DNA from: Candidatus Kapaibacterium sp. | GTDB lineage: Bacteria > Bacteroidota > Ignavibacteria > Kapaibacteriales > UBA4661 | Reading direction: 5' to 3' | Assembly (NCBI GenBank): GCA_004292595.1 | Contig: RDXM01000093.1 | Location: forward strand, 1 to 58,405 | Length of the DNA: 58,405 nt | In this document: piece after piece, positions 17,454 to 27,961 of the stretch | Layout: every line of letters starts with the position of its first letter | Position numbering within the stretch: the first letter of the stretch is position 1 | The notes under the pieces: model-generated | The model's database searches: none | What the model was told of the DNA's origin: nothing | Seen by the model: the letters and a program-made list of their open reading frames with translations, nothing else | Program-made: the position numbers and the translations under genes

Positions 17454-20400
17454 TTAATGTCGCACCGTTACGCGCTCGGTAAGAACTGCGTTTGGCGCAG
17501 TCATCACGAGAAAATATGTGCCAGAGGGAATATCCTGCAATGGCACAGACAGCGCGTATTCACCTGCCTGATGCTCCGATTGTACCAGCGTTTTGACGAC
17601 ATTTCCTAGCACATTGACGAGCGAAATCTCCACAAAACCATCTTCGCGCACGGTGTACTTCAGCGCGGCAGCGTCGTGTGCGGGATTCGGTGCGAGTGCG
17701 GTAAGTCTGTTTGCTTTGGCAGTGGTTGTAAGCCGCTTCCCACCTGCTTGGCAGGCTTGCGCCCTGAAGAGACCATTGCGCACTTCTTCCAAAAATGCTT
17801 GTTTTGTGCCAACGTATCGCCGCAAGGAATCAATGCCCCAACGCACATCTTCGAGTTCAATCGCACTTGTATCTACGTCGCCCGACACCGAAGCGCAGGT
17901 GATGCGGAGAAATACACCCGTGCGACGAAATTCCTCTACCAAGGTTTGGTCGCCGACGCGAGCAAGCGGGAAGTAGGGAATGCTCACGCGGTGCGTACGC
18001 GAGCGTGTGTCGAGGTTGCGCACGGTGTACGCTGCTGCATTTGGTACAAGCGACAACACTTGCGAACTCATGCGCAACGATGCCGAAAACGCAAGCGGCA
18101 AGCCATTGACCTCATTCAACCGAATAATATCCCGTGCTTGCGTAGAATCAAGAAAGTACAGCTCCAACGTCGTGCGCCCGCCCGGCGCGACTGAATCAAG
18201 CCCTCGCGCCGGACGCACTCCCACGCGCATACTCACATCGCCCAAGTTCACGCTTGTTTGCGGACGTTGTTCGCGCACAAAGACCGTGAGCGGTGCCGAC
18301 AGCGTGTCCTTGAATGGTGGCGGGTCAAGTAATATTGTGCCATTGGTTGCAAGCCGCTCCACATCAACGAAGTAGCGGAGTGTGTTGGTGAAATTCCCCG
18401 TGCTGATGGGATTGCAGCGAATAATCACCGCCGTTGTGTCGCTCCCGCCCACGTAGAGCGGACGTTGCGCCGAAAGCTGCTCTACGCTGAAACCTGTGGC
18501 TTTATTCACAAACTCCACACCTGTAACGCTCATGCGCGTTGCGTTGTCGCCGCGATTGAGCAGCAGCGCGATACTTTGCGCCGTTTTTCCAAAGCGAATC
18601 GTGTCCATGTTGATTGGCAAGACTTTCACTGGCGTACCGCGTCCTTGCAGAATATCCGCCAGACGCAAGGTATCTTCTCGCCCAAGAGCATTGATGTAGC
18701 GAATGCTGACGTTTGCTTGTTTTTCGCCAATGCTGCGCGGTGCGAAGCGGAGGCTATCCAAAAGAATCGTTTGCCCTGCACGCAGCGTCAAACCGCGAAT
18801 ATCAAGCGGAATACGGAAACTTATTTCGTTGTCATTACCATCAACATCGCGTAAAAGCAGGTCGTCGCGGGTGAGATTGGTCAGAAACGCCCGTCCGATG
18901 CTGGATTCTCCCAAGACCACATTCCCAAAATTGACCGAACTCATCGAAATAGCCGTCCCAGGCGGCGCAGTAGAGAAGCGACCTGCAAGCGACCAAGGAC
19001 TCGTAATGCCGATGCCGTTGATTGCCTGCACACGCCAGTAGTATTGCACGAGTGGCTGCAAGCCGCTCACCATGCCCGTTACGACGCGCTGCGTGGTGTC
19101 GGCAAAGCGCACCGTTGCTGTGGTGAGAATCTCCGCAAAGTCGCGCCGTTCTGCGATGTGTATGAGATATTCTACGGCATTGTCCACGCGCGTCCATTGC
19201 AAGGTTGGCGCAAAGGCGATAAATTTTGCGTCTTGCTGCGGAAAAACTAGCTCTGGTGCTTGCGTGGGCGGACGCGGCGGCACAGGCAGCACACGCACAG
19301 GGCGTGAAACAAGACGCAGCCTGTCCATAATGGTATTGGTGATGACGCAAACGTAACTGCCCGTGTCGCGTGCGGTGAAGGATTCCAAGCGAAAGGCGAC
19401 CGTTGCTGAGGTTTGGCGGACTTCCACGCCATTTCTGAACCATTGATACTGATTCGCTCGCCCTGTAACGGCAATGCTGATTTCAAAGGGATTGCCAATA
19501 ACGACGCTTGTGTCGCGTGCCGCACCAACACTATCTTGCGGGGCATAAATAAAATTCGGAATAAAGGCATTGTTTTGTAAATCGCCGAATTGCAAACGAT
19601 TTCCTTGCGCAAAGAGCGTCGAAACAATGGACGGCGAAGTAAAGCCGGGAATGCTCGTAAAGCGGTTGAAGGACAGCCCCAGCGTTTGCAGCGAACGGGC
19701 TTGGCGGAATTGCGCCGGAAGCGTTCCCGAAAAACTATTGCTATCCAAAAATATCGTTTGCAAGCTGTCGAGCGTGGCAAGTCCTTGTGGAATCTCGCCC
19801 GTAAACTGGTTGTTGCGCAGTGCGAGAAACTTCAAGCGTCTCAAATTGCCGATGCCGCTTGGCACAGTGCCAGAAAGCTGATTCCGTCCCACATCCAGCG
19901 TTTGGAGGTTCGTCAGACGAGGAATGATGCCGCTCAGATTCGAGCCGCGCAGTTGGTTGTTGTCCAAGCGCAATTCTTCGATATTGCCCAAACTGCCGAT
20001 GGATACTGGCACATCGCCCGTCAGTCTATTGCCGTTTAACCACAAAAACCGGAGACTTGGCGTTGCAAAGGCGCGTGTTTGCTGGTCTTTCGGCAAAGTC
20101 GTTTGCGCGGTTGCAGTTGTCAGATTTGTGCCAAAGCCGCTTGGAATCTCGCCCGTTAGCTCATTGCGGTCGAGATACAGTGCTTGGAGGTTGGTTACAT
20201 TCGTCAGCTCGCTGGGAATTGCTCCCGTCAAACGATTTTCGCCCAGCGTGAGCGAACGCAAGCGTGAAAGCAGCCCCAAGCAGGATGGAATCTCACCTGT
20301 GAAGCCATTTTGCCGCAAATTCACTTCTTCTATGCTGCTCAGTCCGCACAACACCGCAGGAATGCGCCCCGTGAGGCGGTTGCGGTCTGCCACCAGCACC

Positions 20401-23400
20401 CGCAGACGAGAGAGCGCACCAATGCTATCGGGGATGCTGCCCGTCAGTTGGTTGCCGCCCACGCGCACTTCTTCGAGCGATGTCAAACGCTGAATCCATG
20501 CTGGAAACGCGCCCGCAAGAGCATTATCGGTCAAGTCGAGTACGCGCAAGCCCTGTAATTCCGCCAGTGCTTCGGGTATCGTTCCGCGCAGGTTGTTTTC
20601 TGGCAAGCGTATTTGCGTGATGCGATTATTTTCCACCGTAATTCCCGCCCAATCCCGCACGGGGTCTGCCGAGAGCCAGCGATTGGTGGCGCGATTTGTC
20701 CAGCTTGCACCGCCCAAACTATCGTATAAGGTGCGTACAATGGCGGTTTCAAACTCTAATTGCGTCAGCACTTGCAATTCCTGCGGCGATTGCGCCGAGC
20801 CACGCGAGCCAGAAACCCGCACAAAACCTGACGAGCCACTGCCAAGCTGCGCAATGATGACGCTATCGGATTGCACAAAGAAATTCAGTGCAGGTGTTGT
20901 GCCAAAAATAACGGACGAAATGTTGGTCAAGTTGCCGCCACGCAGCGTAAGGGTGCCGCCCGTAACGGTAAACGGCGGCTGAACACTGGTCAAATACGGC
21001 GCGGGAATAACCGTAACGATGATGGAAGAAGTCGTCGCGCCGCCAATCGTGCTGAGTCCGAGTGTTCCTGTTGTTGTGGTTCGTGTGATTCGTACAATAA
21101 GCTCTGTGGAAGAAACCGATTGCACCAATTCCGCTCGCCCGCCACCAATGGTTACTTCGCGGACACCCGTCAAAAATTGTCCGCGAACATTCACCAGCGA
21201 ACCGAAGGTTGCCCGCGTCGGCTCAATGCCGGTGATAAGGGGCTGTGCAGCCGCCACAAGAAACGAGGCTGTCGAGGTAAATGTGCCGTTGGCAGTAGTA
21301 ACAATCACGCTTCCTCGCACGGCTCTTGGGGGAATTGTGCCAACGACAGCGAGTATCTGCGTGGTGGACAGAACGCGCACCTCTCGCGCTGGCACACCAA
21401 CAATCGTTACGATTGCATCGGTGCTAAAATTGCGCCCTGTTATTTCTACAACCGTTCCCGACGTACCGAAACTTGGCGAAAAACCTGTTATGCTGACAAA
21501 TGGCTGCACTTCAAAATTTGTGCGCGAAATAGCAATGCCGCCGGGCGTTTCGAGGCGCACAAGCGCATTCGTTACGCCAATAGGAACTTGCACACTTGCT
21601 TGTGTTTGCGATATCACCTGCAAATTTGCTCCGGTGAGCGCACCAAAGGTTGCACGAGTAGCATAGATGAAATGGTCGCCCGTCAGCAGCACCGTTGTCC
21701 CACCAACTGCCTCCGTAATCGGCGCACCGCGCTCGTCGGTAACGGCGTTAAAAATTGGCGGTGGCGTGAAGAAAAATATTGTGGCGGATGTGGCACGTCC
21801 GGCGGGAGTTACAATCGTGATAGTGCCTGTTGTACCACGACCAAGCACGATACTGACGGTGGTTGAGCTGTTCACGGTGTACGATTCTACGCGGACTCCA
21901 CCGACAAAGACCGTATCAACAACGCTGAGGTTTGCGCCCGTAATGCGCACAATTCCTCGCACTGGTCCAGCATTTGGCGTAAAGAGTGAAATGCTCGGAA
22001 CGCCATACCACGCAAAACTGCTTGTTGTTGTTGCAACGCCTCCTGCTGTGCCGATGCGGATTGCGCCCGTTATGTCTTGATTCGGACACCGCACCTGAAG
22101 CAGGGAATCAGTGCGCCTCAGCACGGGCAGCAACACGCCGCCAATGCTGACTGTTGCTGCGCTGGCAATATACCGACCGCGAATGGTAACGAGTGTGTTA
22201 TTGCCGCCTTGCGTTGGCGTAACGCCCGTAATGACGGGCGCGGGCGCGTAGGCGAAGGTTGTGGGAGAAAAGGCAGTGCCGCCCAGCGCAACGACGCTCA
22301 CCAGTCCTGTTGCTCCAGCGCCAACAACGGCGCGGATTTGAGACGGGCTTATTTCTTGAAAACTTGTGGCGGGAATTGTTCCGAAAAAGACTTGGCGAAC
22401 CTGTGTCAGATTTGAACCCGTGATGGTTGCTGTTGTTCCCATTGTACCAGTATTCGGCTCAACGCGAGCAATAGTCGGCACCGGAGCAGAATTAGACACG
22501 GCAAAAAAGCGTGGATTCAGACCAGTAACCGTAAAAAAATCACTGGATAAAAACGTGCTGATAAGCTGCGCACCAAGCAACTGATACGGTGCATTTTGCA
22601 CACTATTGGCGATGGCAAATTGGTTTGTTCCGACAAAAGGCGGCTCGACGCGCTCAGTCGTGATGCGGGCGCGAGTGTAATCGCCGACTGTGCCTTGGTC
22701 AATGCGCCAAAAGTATGGCTCGAGGGATTGGATTCCTGCCGAAACTGTGCTGGTTGTGATGGTGTTGTATGCCTCTACTTCCAGCATTGGTGCGCCTGCG
22801 CCTGTTGTTGCGTCGTTAATGCTCAAAGGATAATACACGCCGCCCTTGCCGACGGGAAAGGTTACGGGAAAAGCAATCGTGGCAGACGACGGAATGCGCC
22901 GCCGCAAAGCACATTGCACAAACGAGCGAACAGAACCACCGACCAAGCCAGTGAGATTATTCAAGGTAAGACGAAAATTGCCCGCAGCTCTGATATTTCC
23001 TTGTTGCAAGGATAATATGCCCGTATTACTGAAGGGAACATCTGTCCCCAAGACGAGTGTTTGTGCGGGTCTGTCCATTGTCAGACCGTTCAGCGCGAAG
23101 GCAGAATTCCAGCGAAAATTGCCAGAGAGCGCGTTGGTATTTGCGCCGCCAATCGTGATGCGCCCGCCGCCATTGGCATCGTCGCTGAAGGCAGCATCGG
23201 TGGTCATGTCCACGGGACCATTCAATATCAAGGTAAATGAGCCAATATCTAGCTTGGAAGCGAGCCGTAGCGTGGCTTGCAGCGTGAGTGCGCCACTCAT
23301 CGAAACAGTACCGTTGGGATTGTTCAATTCCACCGAACCCAGCATTGTTGCTGGTACTTCGGCGGTTGTCAGTGCCCGCGCTACATTCGAGCCAACGTAT

Positions 23401-24233
23401 ACAAAGCGAGCATTCGCGCCCGCGTAGGTGGTCGAGTTTGCTGTGCCGCTAATGCTGGCATTGCCCTCGCAGCGCACTGTTCCGCCATTGGCAACGGAGA
23501 TACTCCCAGTGTTATTCAGGGTAAAATTGCCGCCCGTGAGCAAGAGCGTATTGGTCGCGCCAATGGCGATAGAGCCAGAATTTGTGCCGCCTGTGTTGTT
23601 GATAGTCAGCGTTGTTGTTCCTGTGGTAACGCGCAAAGTTCCAGCGAGCGTAGAAAGCGTGAGAAGGCGCAGATTCGTGCCGAGGTCAAGGAAGCCTCCT
23701 GTGCGGTTGAGTTGCAGCGTGTTGAGTTCTTCCGTGCCAGCAGCGAAGCGGAGTGCGCCGGAGATTGTTCCTGCGGCATTCACGAACATATTTGAGGCAA
23801 GCGTCCCGCCCCACGAACCGTTCAAAATAAGCGGACCGTCGAAACTAGCGGTTTGCCCACCGAGGTTAATCGTTGCGTTGGTTTGTAATTCTAAGGTAAC
23901 ATTTGCACCGATAAACCATCCTGCACCGAGCGTTGCTGTGCGTCCAGCAGGAAAAACAAACACATCGGTCGCGGAAAAAAAGTTTGGAGCTGCCGTGCCG
24001 CCGCCTGTCAAGACGGTGTTCCAGTTTGCGGGATTTGAAGGGTCGCTGGACTGGTAAAAATAGGTTGCTGCTCGGAGCGATGGCGCACCAATGCTGCTAT
24101 TTAGCAGCAGCAAACAGGCGCAGCAGAGCAGAAGCACGTGAGTATGCTTGCTTGCCTTGTGCAAGGGCTTCAAACAACGATACTTGTCATTGTGCAGTCG
24201 TGAGAGCGCATGAGAACGTTCAAGGATACGCAT
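17454..24233 (-). CDS. Giant mosaic cell-surface protein with T9SS sorting tail
   Basis: About 2,259 residues. I start it at ATG 24233 (MRILERSH); an in-frame ATG at 24281 would only lengthen the leader. Using the longer numbering, the regions are: signal sequence (VLLLCCACLLLL); beta-rich, filamentous-adhesin-like repeats to about 600; a run of IPT/TIG Ig-like repeats (about 604-1110, each with a pattern like ITGSNL); leucine-rich repeats (about 1174-1574); an Ig-like domain (to about 1665); a fibronectin-III-like domain (about 1677-1770); HYDIN/choice-of-anchor-type segments; and a C-terminal Por_Secre tail (PNPAHDAAALKY to the end) that directs T9SS export. It is probably surface-attached and binds carbohydrate, protein or other cells. 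No catalytic domain is seen. It ends six bases before the panC leader repeats. Confidence 0.9.
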   Translation of the reverse strand: MRILERSHALSRLHNDKYRCLKPLHKASKHTHVLLLCCACLLLLNSSIGAPSLRAATYFYQSSDPSNPANWNTVLTGGGTAAPNFFSATDVFVFPAGRTATLGAGWFIGANVTLELQTNATINLGGQTASFDGPLILNGSWGGTLASNMFVNAAGTISGALRFAAGTEELNTLQLNRTGGFLDLGTNLRLLTLSTLAGTLRVTTGTTTLTINNTGGTNSGSIAIGATNTLLLTGGNFTLNNTGSISVANGGTVRCEGNASISGTANSTTYAGANARFVYVGSNVARALTTAEVPATMLGSVELNNPNGTVSMSGALTLQATLRLASKLDIGSFTLILNGPVDMTTDAAFSDDANGGGRITIGGANTNALSGNFRWNSAFALNGLTMDRPAQTLVLGTDVPFSNTGILSLQQGNIRAAGNFRLTLNNLTGLVGGSVRSFVQCALRRRIPSSATIAFPVTFPVGKGGVYYPLSINDATTGAGAPMLEVEAYNTITTSTVSAGIQSLEPYFWRIDQGTVGDYTRARITTERVEPPFVGTNQFAIANSVQNAPYQLLGAQLISTFLSSDFFTVTGLNPRFFAVSNSAPVPTIARVEPNTGTMGTTATITGSNLTQVRQVFFGTIPATSFQEISPSQIRAVVGAGATGLVSVVALGGTAFSPTTFAYAPAPVITGVTPTQGGNNTLVTIRGRYIASAATVSIGGVLLPVLRRTDSLLQVRCPNQDITGAIRIGTAGGVATTTSSFAWYGVPSISLFTPNAGPVRGIVRITGANLSVVDTVFVGGVRVESYTVNSSTTVSIVLGRGTTGTITIVTPAGRATSATIFFFTPPPIFNAVTDERGAPITEAVGGTTVLLTGDHFIYATRATFGALTGANLQVISQTQASVQVPIGVTNALVRLETPGGIAISRTNFEVQPFVSITGFSPSFGTSGTVVEITGRNFSTDAIVTIVGVPAREVRVLSTTQILAVVGTIPPRAVRGSVIVTTANGTFTSTASFLVAAAQPLITGIEPTRATFGSLVNVRGQFLTGVREVTIGGGRAELVQSVSSTELIVRITRTTTTGTLGLSTIGGATTSSIIVTVIPAPYLTSVQPPFTVTGGTLTLRGGNLTNISSVIFGTTPALNFFVQSDSVIIAQLGSGSSGFVRVSGSRGSAQSPQELQVLTQLEFETAIVRTLYDSLGGASWTNRATNRWLSADPVRDWAGITVENNRITQIRLPENNLRGTIPEALAELQGLRVLDLTDNALAGAFPAWIQRLTSLEEVRVGGNQLTGSIPDSIGALSRLRVLVADRNRLTGRIPAVLCGLSSIEEVNLRQNGFTGEIPSCLGLLSRLRSLTLGENRLTGAIPSELTNVTNLQALYLDRNELTGEIPSGFGTNLTTATAQTTLPKDQQTRAFATPSLRFLWLNGNRLTGDVPVSIGSLGNIEELRLDNNQLRGSNLSGIIPRLTNLQTLDVGRNQLSGTVPSGIGNLRRLKFLALRNNQFTGEIPQGLATLDSLQTIFLDSNSFSGTLPAQFRQARSLQTLGLSFNRFTSIPGFTSPSIVSTLFAQGNRLQFGDLQNNAFIPNFIYAPQDSVGAARDTSVVIGNPFEISIAVTGRANQYQWFRNGVEVRQTSATVAFRLESFTARDTGSYVCVITNTIMDRLRLVSRPVRVLPVPPRPPTQAPELVFPQQDAKFIAFAPTLQWTRVDNAVEYLIHIAERRDFAEILTTATVRFADTTQRVVTGMVSGLQPLVQYYWRVQAINGIGITSPWSLAGRFSTAPPGTAISMSSVNFGNVVLGESSIGRAFLTNLTRDDLLLRDVDGNDNEISFRIPLDIRGLTLRAGQTILLDSLRFAPRSIGEKQANVSIRYINALGREDTLRLADILQGRGTPVKVLPINMDTIRFGKTAQSIALLLNRGDNATRMSVTGVEFVNKATGFSVEQLSAQRPLYVGGSDTTAVIIRCNPISTGNFTNTLRYFVDVERLATNGTILLDPPPFKDTLSAPLTVFVREQRPQTSVNLGDVSMRVGVRPARGLDSVAPGGRTTLELYFLDSTQARDIIRLNEVNGLPLAFSASLRMSSQVLSLVPNAAAYTVRNLDTRSRTHRVSIPYFPLARVGDQTLVEEFRRTGVFLRITCASVSGDVDTSAIELEDVRWGIDSLRRYVGTKQAFLEEVRNGLFRAQACQAGGKRLTTTAKANRLTALAPNPAHDAAALKYTVREDGFVEISLVNVLGNVVKTLVQSEHQAGEYALSVPLQDIPSGTYFLVMTAPNAVLTERVTVRH

Positions 24234-24759
24234 AATTTTCTTGAGAAAAACCAAAAAGAAGATGAAAAATGAAAATATCATTGAACAGCATTACGCCAAA
24301 ATGAGACAACATCTGCCTGTGTTTGTGCGAAGTGTTGTGCGTTGTACAAAGGTGTATTCAAAGGTATATTCGAGAATCTTCCCGCGCTAAAATTACAAAA
24401 GAAATTGCCAGGAAGCAAGATTGTATGCCACTTTTACGTTGAGTGAACAAGAAAGCATCCTACCAATACGCCACGAAAATATACCACTGCCACCAAGCAC
24501 AGATGATAACTAATGCAAAAATCGTACCGTTTGCTTGGCAGTGCGGCGAAGAAAACGTGCGTGGTGCTAAATTCATGCGGTAGCCTTGATTTTTCTCCCT
24601 TCAGGCTTGCACACCTCCCGAAAGCTCTGTATTTTTGCGTGTAACTTGTTTTCATGCTCTGTTGCAGTATTTTTAACTCAATAGCAGCGACAACATCTTG
24701 CTTTTGTAGTTCATGGTGGGTTTTCGCTCATCTGATTTTGTCCATCTGTTTTTGCTTCT
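24234..24759. other. Divergent spacer of about 526 bp
   Basis: This lies between the giant T9SS protein (minus) and the second T9SS protein (plus). It should carry both promoters, but I see no convincing promoter, hairpin or repeat. The short open frames here have no protein-like features. Confidence 0.5.
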
Positions 24760-25956
24760 ATGAATTTTTTTACCGTGTTTCGGTTGAATCAAACGCTCAT
24801 TCAACGTTCTGCATTTCTTTGGTGCCATTGTGTTGGACTCTTCTGCGCTCTTTTTTATCTGCCGAGCATTGCACAAACCACCACCAGCGCAAGTATTCAA
24901 AGCTCAAGCAGCGTTGTTTCGTTGAATCCTTCCAATGTCATCATGGAGCGACGCGGTTTCTCGACGGCATTCCCTATGACCGTGCCGCCGCCAACCTACA
25001 TCACCGTCCAGCGCACCAATGCCACAGGAGCAGCAGTAGTGCTGCTTTCGGCGGACTATCGCACGGCATCTGGCACAGTGCTGACGAATGCTCAATTACA
25101 AGTGGATTTGGGCGCACACCAGCTTTCGATTGATAATTCAGGGCTTGGTGCGAATGTTCTCTTTTTTGAACCTGGTCAAACACTTGGGCATTTGGTGTTT
25201 TATCCGACGCGCGTCAATTTTCAAAAAAATGAAGACCGTATTTTGACCGTGAAAGTGCTTCCTGCGCGGCGCGGTTTCGGGCAACCCTACACGATTGAAA
25301 GCACACTCGGCACTATTACGCTCACCTTGCGCGACAACCAAAGCGGCTCATCGCAGCCGTTCTTGCTGAACGCCGTACAAAATACCTCCATGACCAATGG
25401 CTCGCTCACCTTGTTGGAACTAGAATCGCCCGGCTTTCGCGGTGATGGCTTTCCAGAGCGCGTTTTTGTGAACGAAAACGGCTCGCCGCTCACGTATTCG
25501 ACCGCCTCGCTGAATCCCGATATTGTTCGTGCCGAAGTTGTGCCAGCGCAAGCTCGCCAGAATAATCTGAGTGGATTGCGCCTTACTGCCGTCAGCACGG
25601 GCAAAGCAAGTATTATGGTTGTTGCGGTGGACGATAAACGCCGCGCTGCAACGACTTTTTTTGATGTCAATGTCCAAGTTGCCGTGCCGCAAGTAGCAAC
25701 TTCCGTGCGCAATGCCGCATCGCATCTTGCTTCTGTGGTTTGTTCGCCCAATCCCGCACACGATGTACTCTTGGTGAGCGGTATTCCGACGCACGCCGAA
25801 TGCCGCATCATTACGAGCGTGGGGCAAGAGCGTTTGCATTGGACGGCGGAAAACGCAAGCGAAATAATTTCACTCAAAGAATTGCCACACGGCGCGTATT
25901 TCCTTGTGGTTGAGCATTTGGGTAAACGCAGCATCACACCAGTTTTGCATCAGTAG
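24760..25956 (+). CDS. Secreted protein with Calx-beta-like domain and T9SS sorting tail
   Basis: A 398-residue exported protein. The signal peptide ends near LPSIAQ (residue 39). A middle domain (about 60-190) has the FEPGQT..HLVFYPTRV and TLTLRDN patterns of Calx-beta-type sandwiches, followed by a second beta domain containing RVFVNENGSPLTYS (about 200-310). The C-terminus (SPNPAHDVLLVSGIP to LPHGAYFLVVE) is a Por_Secre tail that sends it through T9SS. It is divergent from the giant T9SS protein and may act with it at the surface, which is inference. No catalytic residues are recognised. The S9 peptidase gene starts 92 bp downstream. Confidence 0.82.
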   Translation: MNFFTVFRLNQTLIQRSAFLWCHCVGLFCALFYLPSIAQTTTSASIQSSSSVVSLNPSNVIMERRGFSTAFPMTVPPPTYITVQRTNATGAAVVLLSADYRTASGTVLTNAQLQVDLGAHQLSIDNSGLGANVLFFEPGQTLGHLVFYPTRVNFQKNEDRILTVKVLPARRGFGQPYTIESTLGTITLTLRDNQSGSSQPFLLNAVQNTSMTNGSLTLLELESPGFRGDGFPERVFVNENGSPLTYSTASLNPDIVRAEVVPAQARQNNLSGLRLTAVSTGKASIMVVAVDDKRRAATTFFDVNVQVAVPQVATSVRNAASHLASVVCSPNPAHDVLLVSGIPTHAECRIITSVGQERLHWTAENASEIISLKELPHGAYFLVVEHLGKRSITPVLHQ

Positions 25957-26048
25957 CATCAGCGAGGGGCGAAGAACGCAAGGTTTTTCGCCCTTTGCAT
26001 TTCGTGTACTTCTCTTCATCCCTCCTTCCTCAAATTTTTTCCTTTCAT

Positions 26049-27887
26049 ATGAACACCGCAGCACCGCTTCTTCCGCTTCGTGATTTTTTTCGTAACCCTG
26101 ATAAATCGAATTATCAAATCTCGCCGAGCGGGATGTTTATTTCGTGGCTACAACCCTTTGAAAACCGCATGAACATTGTCGTTCAAGACCGCCGCGATGA
26201 GCGTACCTTTCGCCTGACGCATGAAACCGAGCGCGATATTGCGGGCTATTTTTGGAAAACGGATAATTGCGTTGTGTATGTGAAAGATTTTGGTGGTGAT
26301 GAAAACTATCATGTTGTGGCGGTGAACGTGAGCGGCGAGAATTTGCGCGACCTCACGCCCTTCGACGGTGTGCGAGCGCAAATTATTGACGCACTCGAAG
26401 ACCACGATGATTATATGCTCATCAGTCTGAACAAGCGCAATCCAGAACTATTCGATGTTTATCGCTTGCATTTGCCAAGCGGCACATTAGAAATAATTGC
26501 CGAAAATCCAGGAAACATCACGGGTTGGATGACCGACCATGACGGCAAACTCCGCATCGCAATAGCGACCGACGGCGTAGAAACAACGCTGCTGCACCGC
26601 AAAACCGAGCAGGACGCTTTCGCGCCTGTTCTGACCACGAATTTCAAGGAAAGCATTGAGCCGATGTTTTTTAGTTTTAATAATACCGACATCTATGCCG
26701 CATCAAATCTAGGGCGCGACAAAAGTGCGGTTGTGCGATTCAGCCTCGAAACTGCCAAAGAAAATGATGTACTGTTCGAGCATGACGACGTAGATGCGAC
26801 AACGCTCTCCTATTCCCGCAAACGCAAGGTTCTCACGGCGATTGCCTACACTACGTGGAAGCGCGAGCGGGTATTTTTGGACAAAACGGCAAAATCGCTC
26901 TATCAGCGCGTCGCGGCTCGCTTGCACGGCTACGAGGTAACGATTCACGACATGAACAAAAACGAAGATATGATGATTGTTCGCACCTACAGCGACCGTT
27001 CGCTGGGCGCGTATTATCTCTTCGATTTGAACAAAGACCGCCTCACGAAATTGAGCGACATCAGCCCGTGGCTGAACGAAAAAGACCTTGCCGAAATGAA
27101 GCCCGTAAAGTTCCAGAGCCGCGACGGACTCACGCTTCATGGCTACTTGACGCTACCGAAATTGCCAAAATATCAGCAAGCGCGGAACTTGCCCGTAATT
27201 GTCAATCCACACGGCGGACCCTGGGTGCGCGACGCATGGGGCTACAATCCCGAAATTCAATTCCTTGCCAATCGTGGCTATGCGGTCTTGCAGGTGAATT
27301 ATCGTGGTTCGACGGGCTACGGACGCACCTTCTGGGAAAAGGGTTTCAAGCAATGGGGACGCGCCATGCAGAATGACATCAGCGACGGCGTGGAATGGCT
27401 CATTGACGAAGGTATCGCCGACCCCAAGCGCGTGGCGATTTATGGCGGCAGCTACGGTGGTTATGCGGTATTGGCGGGATTAGCGTTTACGCCAGAACTG
27501 TATGCTTGCGGCGTGGATTATGTTGGCGTAAGCAATTTATTTACCTTCATGCAAACCATTCCGCCGTACTGGAAGCCCTATTTGGCAATGATGCACGAAA
27601 TGGTAGGCAATCCCAAAACGGACGCAGAGCAGTTCCGAGCGACCTCGCCCGTCTTTCATGTAGAGCGCATCAAAGCCCCCTTGCTTGTGGCGCAGGGCGC
27701 GAAAGACCCACGTGTGAACATTGAAGAATCGAATCAAATCGTGGAAGCCTTGAAACGGCGCGGGATTGACGTGCCATATTTGGTGAAAGACAACGAAGGA
27801 CACGGCTTTCGTAATGAGGAAAATCGCTTTGAATTTTACGAAACAATGGAAACATTTTTGGCAAAATATCTTGCCGAACAGGAATAA
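26049..27887 (+). CDS. S9-family prolyl-oligopeptidase-like serine peptidase
   Basis: A 612-residue enzyme that cleaves short peptides, probably acylaminoacyl- or dipeptidyl-type. I start it at ATG 26049 (MNTAAPLLPLRDFFRNPDK). The N-terminal two thirds form the beta-propeller gate (about 20-350) and the C-terminal alpha/beta hydrolase domain carries the triad Ser468 (YGGSYGG), Asp553 (GAKDPR) and His585 (NEGHGF). NPHGGPWVR supplies the oxyanion region. No signal peptide is seen, so it is likely cytoplasmic. It follows the T9SS protein gene and precedes a DUF2490 gene on the same strand. Confidence 0.93.
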   Translation: MNTAAPLLPLRDFFRNPDKSNYQISPSGMFISWLQPFENRMNIVVQDRRDERTFRLTHETERDIAGYFWKTDNCVVYVKDFGGDENYHVVAVNVSGENLRDLTPFDGVRAQIIDALEDHDDYMLISLNKRNPELFDVYRLHLPSGTLEIIAENPGNITGWMTDHDGKLRIAIATDGVETTLLHRKTEQDAFAPVLTTNFKESIEPMFFSFNNTDIYAASNLGRDKSAVVRFSLETAKENDVLFEHDDVDATTLSYSRKRKVLTAIAYTTWKRERVFLDKTAKSLYQRVAARLHGYEVTIHDMNKNEDMMIVRTYSDRSLGAYYLFDLNKDRLTKLSDISPWLNEKDLAEMKPVKFQSRDGLTLHGYLTLPKLPKYQQARNLPVIVNPHGGPWVRDAWGYNPEIQFLANRGYAVLQVNYRGSTGYGRTFWEKGFKQWGRAMQNDISDGVEWLIDEGIADPKRVAIYGGSYGGYAVLAGLAFTPELYACGVDYVGVSNLFTFMQTIPPYWKPYLAMMHEMVGNPKTDAEQFRATSPVFHVERIKAPLLVAQGAKDPRVNIEESNQIVEALKRRGIDVPYLVKDNEGHGFRNEENRFEFYETMETFLAKYLAEQE

Positions 27888-27961
27888 AAACTTAATACTT
27901 ACGGCTTCGGTAGTGCAGATACTCGTGTCCACATCTCTTGCGCCGTCTTTTAAACCAGATT

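Noticed and set aside
20871-21866. 331-codon plus-strand open frame opposite the giant T9SS gene
   Set aside because: It is a shadow of the repeat-rich coding strand; it is Cys/Arg-rich with no recognisable pattern.
24434-24655. 73-codon minus-strand open frame in the divergent spacer between the T9SS genes
   Set aside because: No ribosome-binding site, domain or signal features; composition like noncoding sequence.
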